A stretch of DNA of 64,000 nucleotides from Nocardioides albertanoniae (GCF_006716315.1 NZ_VFOV01000001.1:2744501-2808500); one strand, 5' to 3'; shown: positions 30,442-40,174, numbered from the stretch's first letter. The notes: generated by a model not told the origin, from the sequence alone. Made by a program: numbers and translations.

Positions 30442-31350
30442 GTGCTGAGACCGAGCGGAGAGCAGTTCACGATCGACGGCGGCGGATATCTCGCCATGGT
30501 GACGGAGAGCGGTGGGGCGCTGCGGGTGCTCCGCCACGAGGGGCGGGATCTGGTCGACGGGTTCGACGAGGACGCGAAGTCCAGCGGCGGCAGCGGCCAG
30601 CTGCTGATGCCGTGGCCCAACCGGATCCGCGACGGGCGTTACCTGGTCGACGGCACGTCCTATCAGCTCGCCATCACCGAGCCCTCGCGCAACAACGCCT
30701 CCCACGGGCTGGCGCGGTGGGCGCAGTGGCTGCCCATCGAGGAGTCGCGGAGCTCGATCACCCTGGCCACCCGGGTGATGGCGCAGAGCGGCTACCCGTG
30801 GACCCTCGATCTCGAGGTGACCTACACCCTCGGCCCCGACGGGCTCACCGTGACCCAGGCGGCGACCAACCACGCAGCCACCCCGGCGCCGTACGCCTCG
30901 GGCGCCCACCCCTATCTCAGCCTCGGCGAGGGCCCCGTCGACGGGTGGAGGCTCGCTTCCCCCGCGCGCACCCGGCTGCTCTCCGACGCCGAGCGCAAGC
31001 TGCCCACCACCACCGAGTCGACCGGTTCGACGGCCTACGACTTCACGAGCGCCAGGCCCATCGGCGACGTCGTCTTCGACCACGCCTTCACCGACCTCGA
31101 GCGCGACCCGGACGGGCGAGCCACGCTCACCGTCCACGGCCCCGGCGGCGGGGTCGCGCTGTGGGTGGACGAGCACCACCCGTGGCTGATGATCTACAGC
31201 GCCGATGACCGGTCGCCGGCCCGCGGCAGCCTCGCCGTCGAGCCGATGACCGCTCCCCCGGACGCCTTCAACTCGGGCACCGACCTGCGCATGCTCGCCC
31301 CCGACGAGCGGTTCGAGGTCACCTGGGGAATCACGGCGCTACCGGAGTAG
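30442..31350 (+). CDS. Aldose 1-epimerase family protein (GalM-like)
   Basis: A 302-residue galactose mutarotase-fold protein that would interconvert sugar anomers. Conserved features are MPWPNRIRDGRY near 54, NNASHGLARWAQW near 80 (catalytic His), and GAHPYLSLGEG near 155 (second His). GTG start at 30442, divergent from the LysR gene, 60 bp away. It ends 4 bp before the convergent SGNH hydrolase. Sugar specificity cannot be read. Confidence 0.9.
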   Translation: MLRPSGEQFTIDGGGYLAMVTESGGALRVLRHEGRDLVDGFDEDAKSSGGSGQLLMPWPNRIRDGRYLVDGTSYQLAITEPSRNNASHGLARWAQWLPIEESRSSITLATRVMAQSGYPWTLDLEVTYTLGPDGLTVTQAATNHAATPAPYASGAHPYLSLGEGPVDGWRLASPARTRLLSDAERKLPTTTESTGSTAYDFTSARPIGDVVFDHAFTDLERDPDGRATLTVHGPGGGVALWVDEHHPWLMIYSADDRSPARGSLAVEPMTAPPDAFNSGTDLRMLAPDERFEVTWGITALPE

Positions 31351-31354
31351 GCCT

Positions 31355-32608
31355 TCAGCGCTCGCATCCGAGCAGCCCGAGGTCGAAGGCCTCGGCCATC
31401 GCCGCGTATCCGGCATCCCCGGGGTGGAGATGGTCGCCGGAGTCGTAGGCGGGCAGGAAACGGCTCGGCCGGGCGGGGTCGCGCGTGGCGGCGTCGAAGT
31501 CGACGACGTCGTCGAACTCGCCCGAGGTGCGGATCCACTCGTTGACTGCCGTGCGCACCCGCTCGCGCTCGGGGGTGTAGCGGCTCCCGCCCTCGTACGG
31601 CGTCAGCGTCACGCCGACGATGCACAGGTCTTCCGCGTGCGCCTGCGCGATCAGGTCGCGGTAGCCGGCGACCAGGGCCGAGGCGTCGGTGGCCAGGTCC
31701 CACCGGATGTCGTTGATGCCGGCCAGCACGACGACCATGGAGACCCCGGGCTGGTCCAGCACGTCGCGCCTGAAGCGGTCCAGCGCCCGCTGTCCGCCGG
31801 TGCCGTCGGCCAGCACACGGTTGGCGGAGATGCCCTCGTTCATGACGCCGTAGCGCCCGTGGAGGCGGCTCGTCGCGACCCGGTCGGCAAGGGCGTCCGG
31901 CCAGCGCCGGTTGGCACCCACGCTCGAGCCGTTGCCGTCGGTGATCGAGTCGCCGAAGAGCACCGCGGTCTTGACCCGGCGCGGCTTGGTGACCACGACG
32001 CTCTCGACCCAGTACCAGCTGGGGATCTCGCTGGTGAACCCCGCGCCGGCCTCGTCGCCGGCGATGTCGCCGGCCGCGCCCGCCACGTAGGAGGTCTGCA
32101 TCGCGACGTTGTGACCGGTGATCGGACCGCTCGCCCCGACGACGTGGAAGCTGAGCGCCAGGGTGGTGTCGGCCGGCACGCTCGCCTCGACCGGGTCGCT
32201 GATCACCTCGGCGCCGGGCGCCACCGTGACCTCGTCGGCTCCCTCGAAGCTCACCGGCCGGTTGGTGCCGGCCACGACCGCGGCGCCGGCGGCGGCCACG
32301 CCCAGGTGGGCGGAGGTGAAGGTCACCGGACGGTCGCCGAAGGCGTTCGAGAGCGTGATGCGTACGCCGGAACCACCCAGGGAGGTGTGCACCAGGTTGC
32401 GCACCGAGCGGTCGGTGATGCCCGCCGCGCCGGCCTCGCCGGCCACCTTGTCGGCCGAGGCACCCCAGGTGGCGACCGGGTGGACGGGCCCGACCTGATC
32501 CGTCGTCGCCTGGGCCGGAGCCATCGTGGCGAGCGCCAGCGCGGCGCTGAGAGCGATCGTGGGGGCGAACGTGGGGGCGGCGAGCCGAGTCCATCGCGTC
32601 GAAGTCAC
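31355..32608 (-). CDS. Secreted SGNH/GDSL hydrolase
   Basis: A 417-residue exported esterase-like enzyme. A Sec signal peptide ends near APAQA (residue 34). An all-beta N-terminal domain (about 40-205) precedes the SGNH fold: block I FGDSITDG with nucleophile Ser221, block III GIND with Asn299, and block V DHLH with Asp392 and His395. Two-domain secreted members of this type often remove acyl groups from polysaccharides or lipids; the substrate is unknown here. GTG start. Confidence 0.9.
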   Translation of the reverse strand: MTSTRWTRLAAPTFAPTIALSAALALATMAPAQATTDQVGPVHPVATWGASADKVAGEAGAAGITDRSVRNLVHTSLGGSGVRITLSNAFGDRPVTFTSAHLGVAAAGAAVVAGTNRPVSFEGADEVTVAPGAEVISDPVEASVPADTTLALSFHVVGASGPITGHNVAMQTSYVAGAAGDIAGDEAGAGFTSEIPSWYWVESVVVTKPRRVKTAVLFGDSITDGNGSSVGANRRWPDALADRVATSRLHGRYGVMNEGISANRVLADGTGGQRALDRFRRDVLDQPGVSMVVVLAGINDIRWDLATDASALVAGYRDLIAQAHAEDLCIVGVTLTPYEGGSRYTPERERVRTAVNEWIRTSGEFDDVVDFDAATRDPARPSRFLPAYDSGDHLHPGDAGYAAMAEAFDLGLLGCER

Positions 32609-32729
32609 GCCTGCACGCTAAGGCTGCGATCGGCGCGGCCCGGGCGAAGTTCGCAAGGATTGGGCATTGCGTCGCACACGGTTCGCCGCGCGGTCATCCG
32701 ACCAGCGGTTTCGCGCGCTCGGGCGCGGC

Positions 32730-33206
32730 TCAGGAGTGCGCAGCGACCAGCGCGCGCAGGGTGCGCACGCTCTTGCGGGACGAGCCTCCGTCGGAGGCCT
32801 GGATGCCGTGCATCGAGATGTTGTGACCAGAGGCCAGGTCGATGTTGGGCCAGGGCGCCCCGCGCGGGAAGTTGATGGCGAGGATCTCGGCCCACTCCAG
32901 GTCACGGCGCTTGTAGCCGTTGACGACGGTCAGCCCGGCCTCGCTGGCGACCACCCGCGAGCGCGTCAGCGCGTGCATGCAGACCAGGACCCCGATACCG
33001 AGTGCTGCCAGGGTGAGCTTCTCGAAGGTGGTGACCTGGGCCTTGATCTCCGGGGTGAAACCGACCCAGACCACGGTCATCATGACCGCCAGGGCGATCA
33101 CGAGCATCCACCCCATCACCCGCACGCCGAACGGCCGCCAGGTGTGCGGCAGCGTCACCGCGACGCCGTCGGCGGAGGCGGGATCGGGCTCAGATGCGGC
33201 AGGCAT
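32730..33206 (-). CDS. PH-domain membrane protein linked to hisG
   Basis: A 158-residue protein with two transmembrane segments (near 28-48 and 64-80) and a C-terminal bacterial PH-like domain (SRVVASEAGLTVVNGYKRRDLEWAEILAINFPRGAPW). This arrangement directly after hisG is common in actinobacteria; the function is unknown. Its ATG lies inside the end of hisG (17-bp overlap), so it is translated from the same message. Confidence 0.85.
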   Translation of the reverse strand: MPAASEPDPASADGVAVTLPHTWRPFGVRVMGWMLVIALAVMMTVVWVGFTPEIKAQVTTFEKLTLAALGIGVLVCMHALTRSRVVASEAGLTVVNGYKRRDLEWAEILAINFPRGAPWPNIDLASGHNISMHGIQASDGGSSRKSVRTLRALVAAHS

Positions 33207-34065
33207 TGATCGCCGTCAGCAAGATCGCGCGGGCGCCCACGGCGTAGAGGTCGTCCATCAGCCGCTGCGACCCCTCGCGCGGCACCATGGCTCGCACCGC
33301 GACCCAGCCCTCGCGGTGCAGCGGGCTGACCGTGGGCCCCTCGAGTCCAGGAGTCATCGCGGAGGCCTCGGCGAGGTCGGCGGCGCGGATGTCGTAGTCC
33401 ATCATCACGTAGCTGCGCGCGATCAGCACGCCGTCGAGGCGACGCTTGAAGGTCTCGTAGGCGGCAGGCAGCGCGCTCGTGGCGGAGCCCGGCTCGTCTC
33501 CCGAGCGGGTGATCACGACAGCCTCGGAGTGCATGATCGGCTCGCCGAAGACCTCGAGCCCGGCCTGGCGCATCGTGGAGCCGGTCTCGACCACGTCGGC
33601 GATCGCGTCGGCGACACCGAGCTGGATCGAGGTCTCCACGGCGCCGTCGAGGCGGGTGACGCTGGCGTCGATGCCCTCGCGCTCGAGGTAGTCGGTGACG
33701 ACCCCGACGTAGGAGGTGGCGATCCGCTTGCCGCGCAGCTGCTCGATCGAGGTGAACGCGCCGACGGTGCTGGCGAAGTGGAACCGGCTGCGCCCGAAGC
33801 CGAGCCCGACGACCTCGTCGGCCTTCGCGCCGGAGTCGAGGAGGAGGTCGCGGCCGGTGATGCCGATGTCGAGGGTGCCTTCGCCGACGTAGAGCGCGAT
33901 GTCGCGCGGGCGCAGGTAGAAGAACTCGACGCCGTTCTCCTCGTCGATGAGGGTCAGGCGCTTGGAGTCCTCGCGCTGGCGATAGCCCGCCTCGCGCAGC
34001 AGGTCGGAGGCGGCGACGGAGAGCGAGCCCTTGTTGGGCACGGCGATCCGGAGCATGTCAGTCAT
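33190..34065 (-). CDS. hisG: ATP phosphoribosyltransferase, long form
   Basis: First enzyme of histidine biosynthesis, joining ATP and PRPP. It has 291 residues and is the long form with a C-terminal regulatory ACT-like domain (about 213-288) that binds histidine, so it does not need HisZ. It starts MLRIAVPNKGSL (preceded by three residues), with the RPRDIALYVGEGTLDIGITG segment near 50 and the PRPP loop ADAIADVVETGSTM near 150. The gene lies 9 bp after hisE and overlaps the PH-protein gene. Confidence 0.96.
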   Translation of the reverse strand: MTDMLRIAVPNKGSLSVAASDLLREAGYRQREDSKRLTLIDEENGVEFFYLRPRDIALYVGEGTLDIGITGRDLLLDSGAKADEVVGLGFGRSRFHFASTVGAFTSIEQLRGKRIATSYVGVVTDYLEREGIDASVTRLDGAVETSIQLGVADAIADVVETGSTMRQAGLEVFGEPIMHSEAVVITRSGDEPGSATSALPAAYETFKRRLDGVLIARSYVMMDYDIRAADLAEASAMTPGLEGPTVSPLHREGWVAVRAMVPREGSQRLMDDLYAVGARAILLTAINACRI

Positions 34066-34074
34066 GTGGGTTCC

Positions 34075-34338
34075 CTACAGGTGTGAGTAGACGTCATCGA
34101 TCGAGATGTCGCTGGCGAGCATGAGCACCTGGGCGTGGTAGAGCAGCTGGGAGATCTCCTCCGCGGTCGCTTCCTTGCCCTCGTACTCGGCCGCCATCCA
34201 CGACTCGGCGGCCTCCTCGACCAGCTTCTTCCCGATCGCATGGACCCCGGCGTCGAGCTGTGCCACAGTGCCGGATCCTGCAGGTCGGGTCCGGGCCTTC
34301 TCGCTCAGCTCGGCCCAGAGCTCGTCGAACGTCTTCAC
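34075..34338 (-). CDS. hisE: Phosphoribosyl-ATP pyrophosphatase
   Basis: An 87-residue MazG-like all-alpha enzyme for the second step of histidine synthesis (PR-ATP to PR-AMP). The metal-binding helix pair [20 protein letters not shown] and [15 protein letters not shown] is intact. GTG 34338 gives the usual [11 protein letters not shown] start; TTG 34347 is an alternative. It is followed by hisG in the same operon. Confidence 0.95.
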   Translation of the reverse strand: MKTFDELWAELSEKARTRPAGSGTVAQLDAGVHAIGKKLVEEAAESWMAAEYEGKEATAEEISQLLYHAQVLMLASDISIDDVYSHL

Positions 34339-34382
34339 AAGCCTCAACCCTAGGCCGTACGCGGCCCGCCGCCCGAATCGTC

Positions 34383-34916
34383 TCAGCCCTGGACGGGGCG
34401 GACCGTGGCGCGATGCCGCTTCATGAACTCCACGTAGGCCGGCGCGTTGAGCTCGAGGATCGCGGCCGGGTTGGTGCCGGGCTCGATGGCGCCGCGGATC
34501 TTGGCAGGCACGCCCATGACCAGGCTGTGGTCGGGGATCTCGGCGCCCTCGACCACCATGGCACCGGCGGCGACCAGGCAGCCGTCACCGATCACGACGC
34601 CATCGGAGATCACCGCCCCGTTGCCGATCAACGACCCGGCGCCGATCCGGTCACCGTGCACCACGCAGCCATGGGCGACGGTGCTGTGCGGCCCCATCCC
34701 CAGCGAGGATCCGGGGCGCACATGGAGCACCGAGTTGTCCTGCACGTTCGACCCCTCCCCGATGATGATCGGGCCGATGTCAGCGCGGAGCACCGCTCCG
34801 TACCAGACGCTGGCGTTGGCCTCGAGACGTACGTCACCGATCAGCGTCGCCGTCGGCGCGACCCAGGCGTCGGGATGGATCTGCGGACTCTTGCCGTCGA
34901 ACTCGAAGATGTTCAT
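34383..34916 (-). CDS. Gamma-carbonic anhydrase-like left-handed beta-helix protein
   Basis: A 177-residue hexapeptide-repeat protein (about 20-150) followed by a C-terminal helix. The three zinc-ligand histidines of gamma-CA-like proteins can be assigned in NSVLHV and [12 protein letters not shown]. It resembles YrdA/CaiE-type proteins, of which only some have demonstrated carbonic anhydrase activity. ATG 34916 gives MNIFEFDG; the upstream extension is not conserved. Confidence 0.88.
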   Translation of the reverse strand: MNIFEFDGKSPQIHPDAWVAPTATLIGDVRLEANASVWYGAVLRADIGPIIIGEGSNVQDNSVLHVRPGSSLGMGPHSTVAHGCVVHGDRIGAGSLIGNGAVISDGVVIGDGCLVAAGAMVVEGAEIPDHSLVMGVPAKIRGAIEPGTNPAAILELNAPAYVEFMKRHRATVRPVQG

Positions 34917-34940
34917 CGGAGCAGAGCCTAGAGGCACCCC

Positions 34941-35975
34941 TCAGTGTGACCCGTCGGGGCTGACATGGAGGACCACGCTGGTCAGCCGCGGCAGGACCTC
35001 GAGGAGGTGCTCCTCGGCATGGTGAGCGATGTCGTGACCGGCGGAGACCGGCTGGTCGGCGGCGACCGTGATGTCGCCGTCGGCGTGGAGGGTGTGGCCG
35101 ATCCAGCGCAGCCTCAGGCTGCGGATCTCGAGGACACCCTCGACGGTGCAGACCGCTTCCCGCGCACGCCTTACGTCCTCGGGCGTGACCGCGTCCATCA
35201 GCCGGGCACCGACCTGCTTGAGCGCCGAGCGCAGCACACCGAGGATCGCGACCGCGATCAGCAGCCCGATGACCGGATCGGCCCAAGGCACCCCGAAGGC
35301 GACACCGGCGGCGCCCAGCACCACGGCCAACGAGGTGAACCCGTCCGTACGCGCGTGGAGCCCGTCTGCGACCAGCGCCGCCGAGCCGATCTGGCGGCCC
35401 ACCCGGATCCGGTAGCGTGCGACGACCTCGTTGCCCGCGAACCCGACCACGCCCGCCGCCGCCACGGCCCAGACGTGCTCGATGTCGCGAGGATGGAAGA
35501 GCCGGTCGATGGCCTGCCAGCCGGCCAGGACGCTGGAGAGGGCGATCATCGCCACGACGAAGAGCCCGGCGAGATCCTCCGCCCGGCCGTAGCCGTAGGT
35601 GAAGCGGTCGTTGGCCGGACGCCGAGCCAGCCAGAAAGCGAGAAGCAGCGGCACCGCCGTCACCGCGTCAGCGACGTTGTGGAGCGTGTCGCCCAACAGG
35701 GCCACCGACCCGGTCAGCGCGACCACGCCTGCCTGCAGGACGGCCGTCAGCGCGAGCACTCCAAGGCTGATCCAGAGCGCCCGGCGGCCACGGACGTCGG
35801 CTTCGAGCGCCTCGTCGACCTGGTCGGCGGCATCGTGGGAGTGCGTGCCGAGCAGCTCGGAGACCATGTGCCCGACCCTGGCCCATCGGCCTTCACGATG
35901 ACTGTGCCGATGACCGTGCCGGTGACTGTGGTCGTGCTCGTGCTCGTGCTTGTGGGCATGCAGCGTATGGGTCAT
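34941..35975 (-). CDS. Cation diffusion facilitator metal efflux transporter
   Basis: A 344-residue CDF protein. A His-rich N-terminus (HAHKHEHEHDHSHRHGH near 6-22) precedes six transmembrane helices; the metal-site motifs GDTLHNVADA in TM2 and DGLHARTDGFTS in TM5 match the zinc-type HxxxD / HxxxD arrangement. A C-terminal cytoplasmic ferredoxin-like domain covers about 265-340. It exports Zn(II), Co(II) or Cd(II) in exchange for protons. Its ATG overlaps the upstream ArsR stop by 4 bp (ATGA). Confidence 0.93.
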   Translation of the reverse strand: MTHTLHAHKHEHEHDHSHRHGHRHSHREGRWARVGHMVSELLGTHSHDAADQVDEALEADVRGRRALWISLGVLALTAVLQAGVVALTGSVALLGDTLHNVADAVTAVPLLLAFWLARRPANDRFTYGYGRAEDLAGLFVVAMIALSSVLAGWQAIDRLFHPRDIEHVWAVAAAGVVGFAGNEVVARYRIRVGRQIGSAALVADGLHARTDGFTSLAVVLGAAGVAFGVPWADPVIGLLIAVAILGVLRSALKQVGARLMDAVTPEDVRRAREAVCTVEGVLEIRSLRLRWIGHTLHADGDITVAADQPVSAGHDIAHHAEEHLLEVLPRLTSVVLHVSPDGSH

Positions 35976-36328
35976 GCCGGCTCCTCGCCGGACCGGTGAT
36001 GTGCGGGCACCTGGTCCAGGAGATGCTCCACGTGGCCGATCGTGTCGAGCACGAGCTGGCGCACGTGCCCGTTCTCGACCCGATAGAGCACCGAGGTGCC
36101 CTCCTTCCGCGTGGTCACCAGCCGGGCCATCCGCATCTTCGCCAGATGCTGGGAGACCCCCGGAACCGGCTTCTCCAGCATCCCGGCCAGCTCCGAGACC
36201 GAGCGCTCCTCGTCGAGCAGCAGCCCCGCCAGCTGCAGGCGCGTGGGGTCGGCCAGCATCCGCAGCACCTCGACGGCCAGCGTGACCACGTCGTCGCCCC
36301 AGATCGGAGGTTGCGTACTTGCATGCAT
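35972..36328 (-). CDS. ArsR/SmtB-family metal-responsive repressor
   Basis: A 118-residue winged-helix repressor (EVLRMLADPTRLQLAGLLLDEERSVSELAGMLEKPVPGVSQHLAKM). It resembles NmtR/CzrA-type sensors: C-terminal helix residues DTIGHVEHLLDQVPAHH carry several His that could bind metal (alpha-5 type site), and no alpha-3 Cys pair is seen. Translationally coupled to the CDF pump, so it very probably releases that promoter on metal binding. The ATG at 36328 lies just after a TATAAT, without a ribosome site, so the mRNA looks leaderless. Confidence 0.92.
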   Translation of the reverse strand: MHASTQPPIWGDDVVTLAVEVLRMLADPTRLQLAGLLLDEERSVSELAGMLEKPVPGVSQHLAKMRMARLVTTRKEGTSVLYRVENGHVRQLVLDTIGHVEHLLDQVPAHHRSGEEPA

Positions 36329-36340
36329 GCGCAAATTATA
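36311..36340 (-). promoter_or_regulatory. Leaderless promoter and likely operator of the arsR-CDF operon
   Basis: On the minus strand a perfect -10 TATAAT (plus 36335-36340) ends six bases before the ATG. The -35 (TTCTGT, 17 bp away) is weak. Interrupted TTGC/GCAA and GCATGC repeats overlap the start region (36311-36334) and could be the ArsR-type operator. Confidence 0.6.
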
Positions 36341-36428
36341 GCGGAAGCGAACACCGGACAGAAGGCCCGACCGACACACCCCGGATCGGGACCGACGAGC
36401 ATCCGAGCCCCACTACCCTCGACTCCCG

Positions 36429-37034
36429 ATGACCAGGACCGAGATCGGCGCCTCCTACGACAGCCGCGCAGACGAATACATCGACCTCTTCGGATCGGTC
36501 GACCAGCTCTCCGGAGCCGATCGCGACCTGATCGCCGGCTGGCGCGCGAAGGTCTCCGGCCGCATCCTCGACGCCGGCTGCGGGCCGGGCCAGTGGAGCC
36601 GGTTCCTGGCAGAGACCGGCACCGGCGAGGTGGTGGGCGTCGACGCGTCCAGCGGGTTCCTCTCCTCGGCGCGCGCACGCCATCGCGACCTCGCCCTCGC
36701 CCGGGCCGACCTGGCCGCGCTCCCCCTCGCCGACTCGTCGGTCGGTGGCGTCCTGGCGTGGTATTCGATCATCCACACCCCGCCGGCCGGTCTACCGTCG
36801 ATCCTGAGCGAGCTCGCCCGAGTGCTCACCCCGGGCGGCTCCTTGCTGCTCGGATACTTCGACGGCACCCCCGAGGAGCCGTTCGACCACGCCGTGCACA
36901 CCGCCTACTACTGGTCGGCGCAGGCACTCGGCGACCTGCTGGCCGAGCACGGCCTGGTGATCGGCCACGCCGAGACCCGACAGGACCCAGGCGTACGCCG
37001 CCGCCACGGCGAGCTGATCGCGACCCTCGCCTGA
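36429..37034 (+). CDS. Class I SAM-dependent methyltransferase
   Basis: A 201-residue Rossmann-fold methyltransferase of the Methyltransf_11 type. Motif I is ILDAGCGPGQWSRFLAETG near 42-60, the acidic residue ending strand 2 is in VVGVDASSGFL, and motif IV/post-II LAWYSIIHTPPAGLPSILSELARVLTPGGSLLLGYF follows. The substrate is unknown. ATG 36429; divergent from the arsR operon. Confidence 0.88.
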   Translation: MTRTEIGASYDSRADEYIDLFGSVDQLSGADRDLIAGWRAKVSGRILDAGCGPGQWSRFLAETGTGEVVGVDASSGFLSSARARHRDLALARADLAALPLADSSVGGVLAWYSIIHTPPAGLPSILSELARVLTPGGSLLLGYFDGTPEEPFDHAVHTAYYWSAQALGDLLAEHGLVIGHAETRQDPGVRRRHGELIATLA

Positions 37035-37091
37035 TCCACGGTGCGCTGCCGGCTTGACCCTCACGTCGCGTGAGGCCGGACGCTCGGGGGT

Positions 37092-37628
37092 ATGAGCGAC
37101 TTCTTCAACGCCTTCGAGGTCAGCCCGGTGCCGCCGCCCGGACCGGACGCGGTGGCGCCCGAGCCCTACCGCGGGATCTACGGGATGCCGCAGTTCCTGA
37201 CCGTCCCGACCACCGACATGGCCGCCTCGACCGACTTCTGGACCCATGGCCTCGGCTTCTTCGACCTCTTCAGCACGCCCGGGCAGGTGACGCACCTACG
37301 CCGGTGGATGTTCCAGGACGTGCTGCTCGTCGCCGCCGACGCCGCAGCCTCGGAGACCGTTGCCTGGTCCACGCCGATCAGCGTCAGCTTCTCCTGCGTC
37401 CTGAACCAGATCGATGAGATCGCCGCCGCCTGCCGTGCCATCGTCCCGGACAGCGTGCAGGGCCCCTACGACACCTATTGGAACACCCGCGACATCGCCG
37501 TGACCACGCCCGAGCGCGCTCGCGTGATCTTCACGGCCGCCAAGGAGTACGAGCCCGGGAGCGAGGCAGCCCACAACCTCGACTCCATGGGCATCCCGGC
37601 GCCGGACGGGGCCGAGAGCGCACAATGA
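37092..37628 (+). CDS. VOC (glyoxalase/bleomycin resistance)-family protein
   Basis: A 178-residue single VOC domain protein. The core runs from QFLTVPTTDMAASTDFWTHGLGFFDLF near 35 to ITVTTPERARVIFTAAKEY-like strands near 155. Classical metal ligands are not obvious (the first strand has Gln/Phe rather than His), so it may bind a ligand rather than catalyse. It overlaps the start of the MerR gene by 4 bp (ATGA), suggesting a regulator-effector pair. Confidence 0.8.
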   Translation: MSDFFNAFEVSPVPPPGPDAVAPEPYRGIYGMPQFLTVPTTDMAASTDFWTHGLGFFDLFSTPGQVTHLRRWMFQDVLLVAADAAASETVAWSTPISVSFSCVLNQIDEIAAACRAIVPDSVQGPYDTYWNTRDIAVTTPERARVIFTAAKEYEPGSEAAHNLDSMGIPAPDGAESAQ

Positions 37629-38437
37629 TGCACATGGCCGAGTCTCGCCAGGACACCGATCTGACGGTGGGCGACACCGCCGCCCTCGTCGGCGTGACGG
37701 TGCGTACGCTGCACCACTGGGACGAGATCGGCCTGGCCACACCGTCGGGCCGTACGCCGGCGGGTTACCGCCTCTACACCGGCGCCGACCTGGAGCGACT
37801 GTGCCGGATCCTCGCCTACCGCGAGACCGGGCTGAGCCTGGACGCGATCCGCGGTGTGCTCGACGACGCAGCCACCGGTATCGCCGCCACCCTGGAAGAG
37901 CAGCGCGAGCGGCTCGCCGAGCGGATCTGCGACCTGCAACGGATCGATAAACGACTGGCACGGTTGGCCGACGCCCACCAGCACGGCATCCTGCTCAGCG
38001 CCGAGGAGCAGAAGGCGACGTTCGGGCCCGACTGGGACCCTCAGCAGGGTGCCCGGGCGCGCGCCAGGTGGGGCGACTCGCCGCAGTGGGCCCAGTTCGC
38101 CGAGCGCGCCGCGTCCCGCTCCCCCGACGACTGGCGTGACCTGAGCGACGCCATGTCGAGGCTGGAGCAGGATCTCGGCGCCGCGCTCGCTCGTGGCGTA
38201 CGCGCCGGGAGCCCGGAGGCGAACGACCTCGCCGACCGTCACCGTGCGATCTTCGGCAACTTCTTCCCGATCACCCGCCAGATGCAGGTCTGCCTGGGCC
38301 GGATGTTCGAGGATGACGCAGGGTTCGCCGCCCACTACGACGGGATCCGGGACGGGCTGGCGACCTGGTTCCGCCAGATCATCGACGAGGCCGCCCGCGG
38401 CGACGGGATCGACCCCGACCTCGCCACCTGGCAGTGA
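37625..38437 (+). CDS. TipA-like MerR-family regulator
   Basis: A 270-residue regulator. Residues about 13-80 form the MerR winged helix (LTVGDTAALVGVTVRTLHHWDEIGLATPSGRT ... YRLY), a coiled coil spans 85-125, and residues about 145-260 form a TipAS-like antibiotic recognition domain (WAQFAERAASRSPDD, FFPITRQMQVCLGRMFEDDAGFAAHYD). TipA proteins activate on binding thiopeptide-like drugs. ATG 37625 couples it to the VOC gene; ATG 37628 is an alternative. It ends 11 bp before the convergent ribH. Confidence 0.9.
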   Translation: MMHMAESRQDTDLTVGDTAALVGVTVRTLHHWDEIGLATPSGRTPAGYRLYTGADLERLCRILAYRETGLSLDAIRGVLDDAATGIAATLEEQRERLAERICDLQRIDKRLARLADAHQHGILLSAEEQKATFGPDWDPQQGARARARWGDSPQWAQFAERAASRSPDDWRDLSDAMSRLEQDLGAALARGVRAGSPEANDLADRHRAIFGNFFPITRQMQVCLGRMFEDDAGFAAHYDGIRDGLATWFRQIIDEAARGDGIDPDLATWQ

Positions 38438-38448
38438 CCTCCGCTGCG

Positions 38449-38931
38449 TCAGTAGTGACGCACGCAGTCGCGCAGTGTCAGGGCGGTGGTCATCGCGGCA
38501 GAGGCGGCTTCGTAGCCCTTGTCCTCGCTGGAGCCCTCGAGGCCTGCCCGGTCGAGTGCTTGGGCCTCGTCGTCGCAGGTCAGCAGGCCGAACCCGACGG
38601 GCGTGCCGTGGTCGATCGCGACCCGGTTGAGACCGTCGGTGGCCGCTGAGCAGACATAGTCGAAGTGGGGCGTGCCTCCGCGGATGACGACGCCCAGCGC
38701 CACGATGGCGTCGTAGCCCGACTTGGCCAGAGCGGCGGCCGCCACAGGGAGCTCGAAGGCGCCCGGCACCCGCACGACGGTCAGCCCACCGACGGAGGCG
38801 TCCTTCAACGCCCTGTCGGCACCGTCGAGGAGACCGTTCATCACCTCGTCGTGCCAGCTGGCGGCGACGACCGCGACCCGCAGATCGCTCGCGTCGACGA
38901 CCTCGGGGGTCGGGGCTCCCTTGCCACTCAT
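38449..38931 (-). CDS. ribH: 6,7-dimethyl-8-ribityllumazine synthase
   Basis: A 160-residue lumazine synthase, condensing the pyrimidinedione with dihydroxybutanone phosphate. Landmarks are [14 protein letters not shown] near 25, [42 protein letters not shown] in the middle (catalytic His in TPHFD) and [19 protein letters not shown] near 117. Last gene of the rib operon; its ATG shares a base with the ribBA stop (TGATG). Confidence 0.97.
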   Translation of the reverse strand: MSGKGAPTPEVVDASDLRVAVVAASWHDEVMNGLLDGADRALKDASVGGLTVVRVPGAFELPVAAAALAKSGYDAIVALGVVIRGGTPHFDYVCSAATDGLNRVAIDHGTPVGFGLLTCDDEAQALDRAGLEGSSEDKGYEAASAAMTTALTLRDCVRHY

Positions 38932-40174
38932 CAGTTCTCCTCGTTCAGGTCGGGAAGCGCGTGACCCATCCGGTCGCGCTTGGTCAGCAGGTAGGTCAGG
39001 TTGTGCTCGTTGGGCCGCGGGGTGAGCGGGACCCGCTCGGCGACCTCGACACCGTACGCCTCCAGGTGACTCACCTTCTCAGGGTTGTTGGTCAGCAGCC
39101 GCACCGAGTCGACCTTGAGGTCGCGCAGGATCTGCGAGGCGGCGCCGTAGTGGCGCGCGTCGGCGGGCAGCCCGAGGTCGAGGTTGGCGTCGACGGTGTC
39201 ACGGCCACCGTCCTGCAGCTGGTAGGCCTGCAGCTTGGCGAGCAGCCCGATCCCACGGCCCTCGTGGCCGCGCAGGTAGACCACGACCCCGCAACCGGCG
39301 TCGGCGATCCGGGCGAGGGCCTCACGCAGCTGTGGCCCGCAGTCGCAGCGCTGCGACCCGAACACGTCGCCGGTCAGGCACTCGGAGTGCACCCGTGCGA
39401 GCACCGGCTCACACCCGGAGATGTCGCCGTGGACCAGGGCGACGTGCTCGACCTGGTCGTCGATGGTGCGGTAGCCGTAGGCGGTGAAGTCGCCGAACTC
39501 GGTCGGCAGCCGGGTCACGGCGCTGCGCTCGACGAGCACCTCGGTGCGCCGCCGGTGGGTGACCAGGTCGGCGATCGAGATCATCGCCAGACCGTGCTCG
39601 TCGGCGAACTGGCGCAGCTGCGGGGCGCGCTGCATCGTGCCGTCGTCGTTGACCAGCTCGACGAGCGCACCGGCCGGCTCCAGACCGGCCAGCCGGGTCA
39701 GGTCGACGGCCGCCTCCGTGTGACCGACCCGCACCAGCACACCCTCGTCGCGTGCGCGCAGCGGGAAGACGTGACCCGGCCGGGTCAGGTCGGCGGCGCC
39801 CGAGCTGGGCCCGGCCAGCAGCCGGGTGGTCAGCGCCCGGTCGGCCGCCGAGATGCCGGTCGAGACGCCCTCACGGGCGTCGACCGAGATCGCGTAGGCG
39901 GTCTGCTTGCGGTCCTCGTTGACACGAGTCATCGGCGGCAGCTCGAGGGCGTCGAGACGCTCGCCCGGCAGCGCCACGCAGATCACACCGGAGGACCAGC
40001 GGATCGCGAACGCCATCACCTCCGGCGTCGCCAGCTCGGCGGCGAAGATCAGGTCGCCCTCGTTCTCCCGGTCCTCGTCGTCGACGACCACGACCGGCTT
40101 GCCGGCCGCGAGGTCGGCGATCGCGGTCTCGATCGGGTCCAGCCGCACACCCACGTACTGCTCGTGCTGCTCGG

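Noticed and set aside
31194..32594. Alternative Arg/Gly-rich frame over the SGNH hydrolase
   Set aside because: A frame-shifted shadow; the hydrolase frame has signal peptide and all SGNH blocks.
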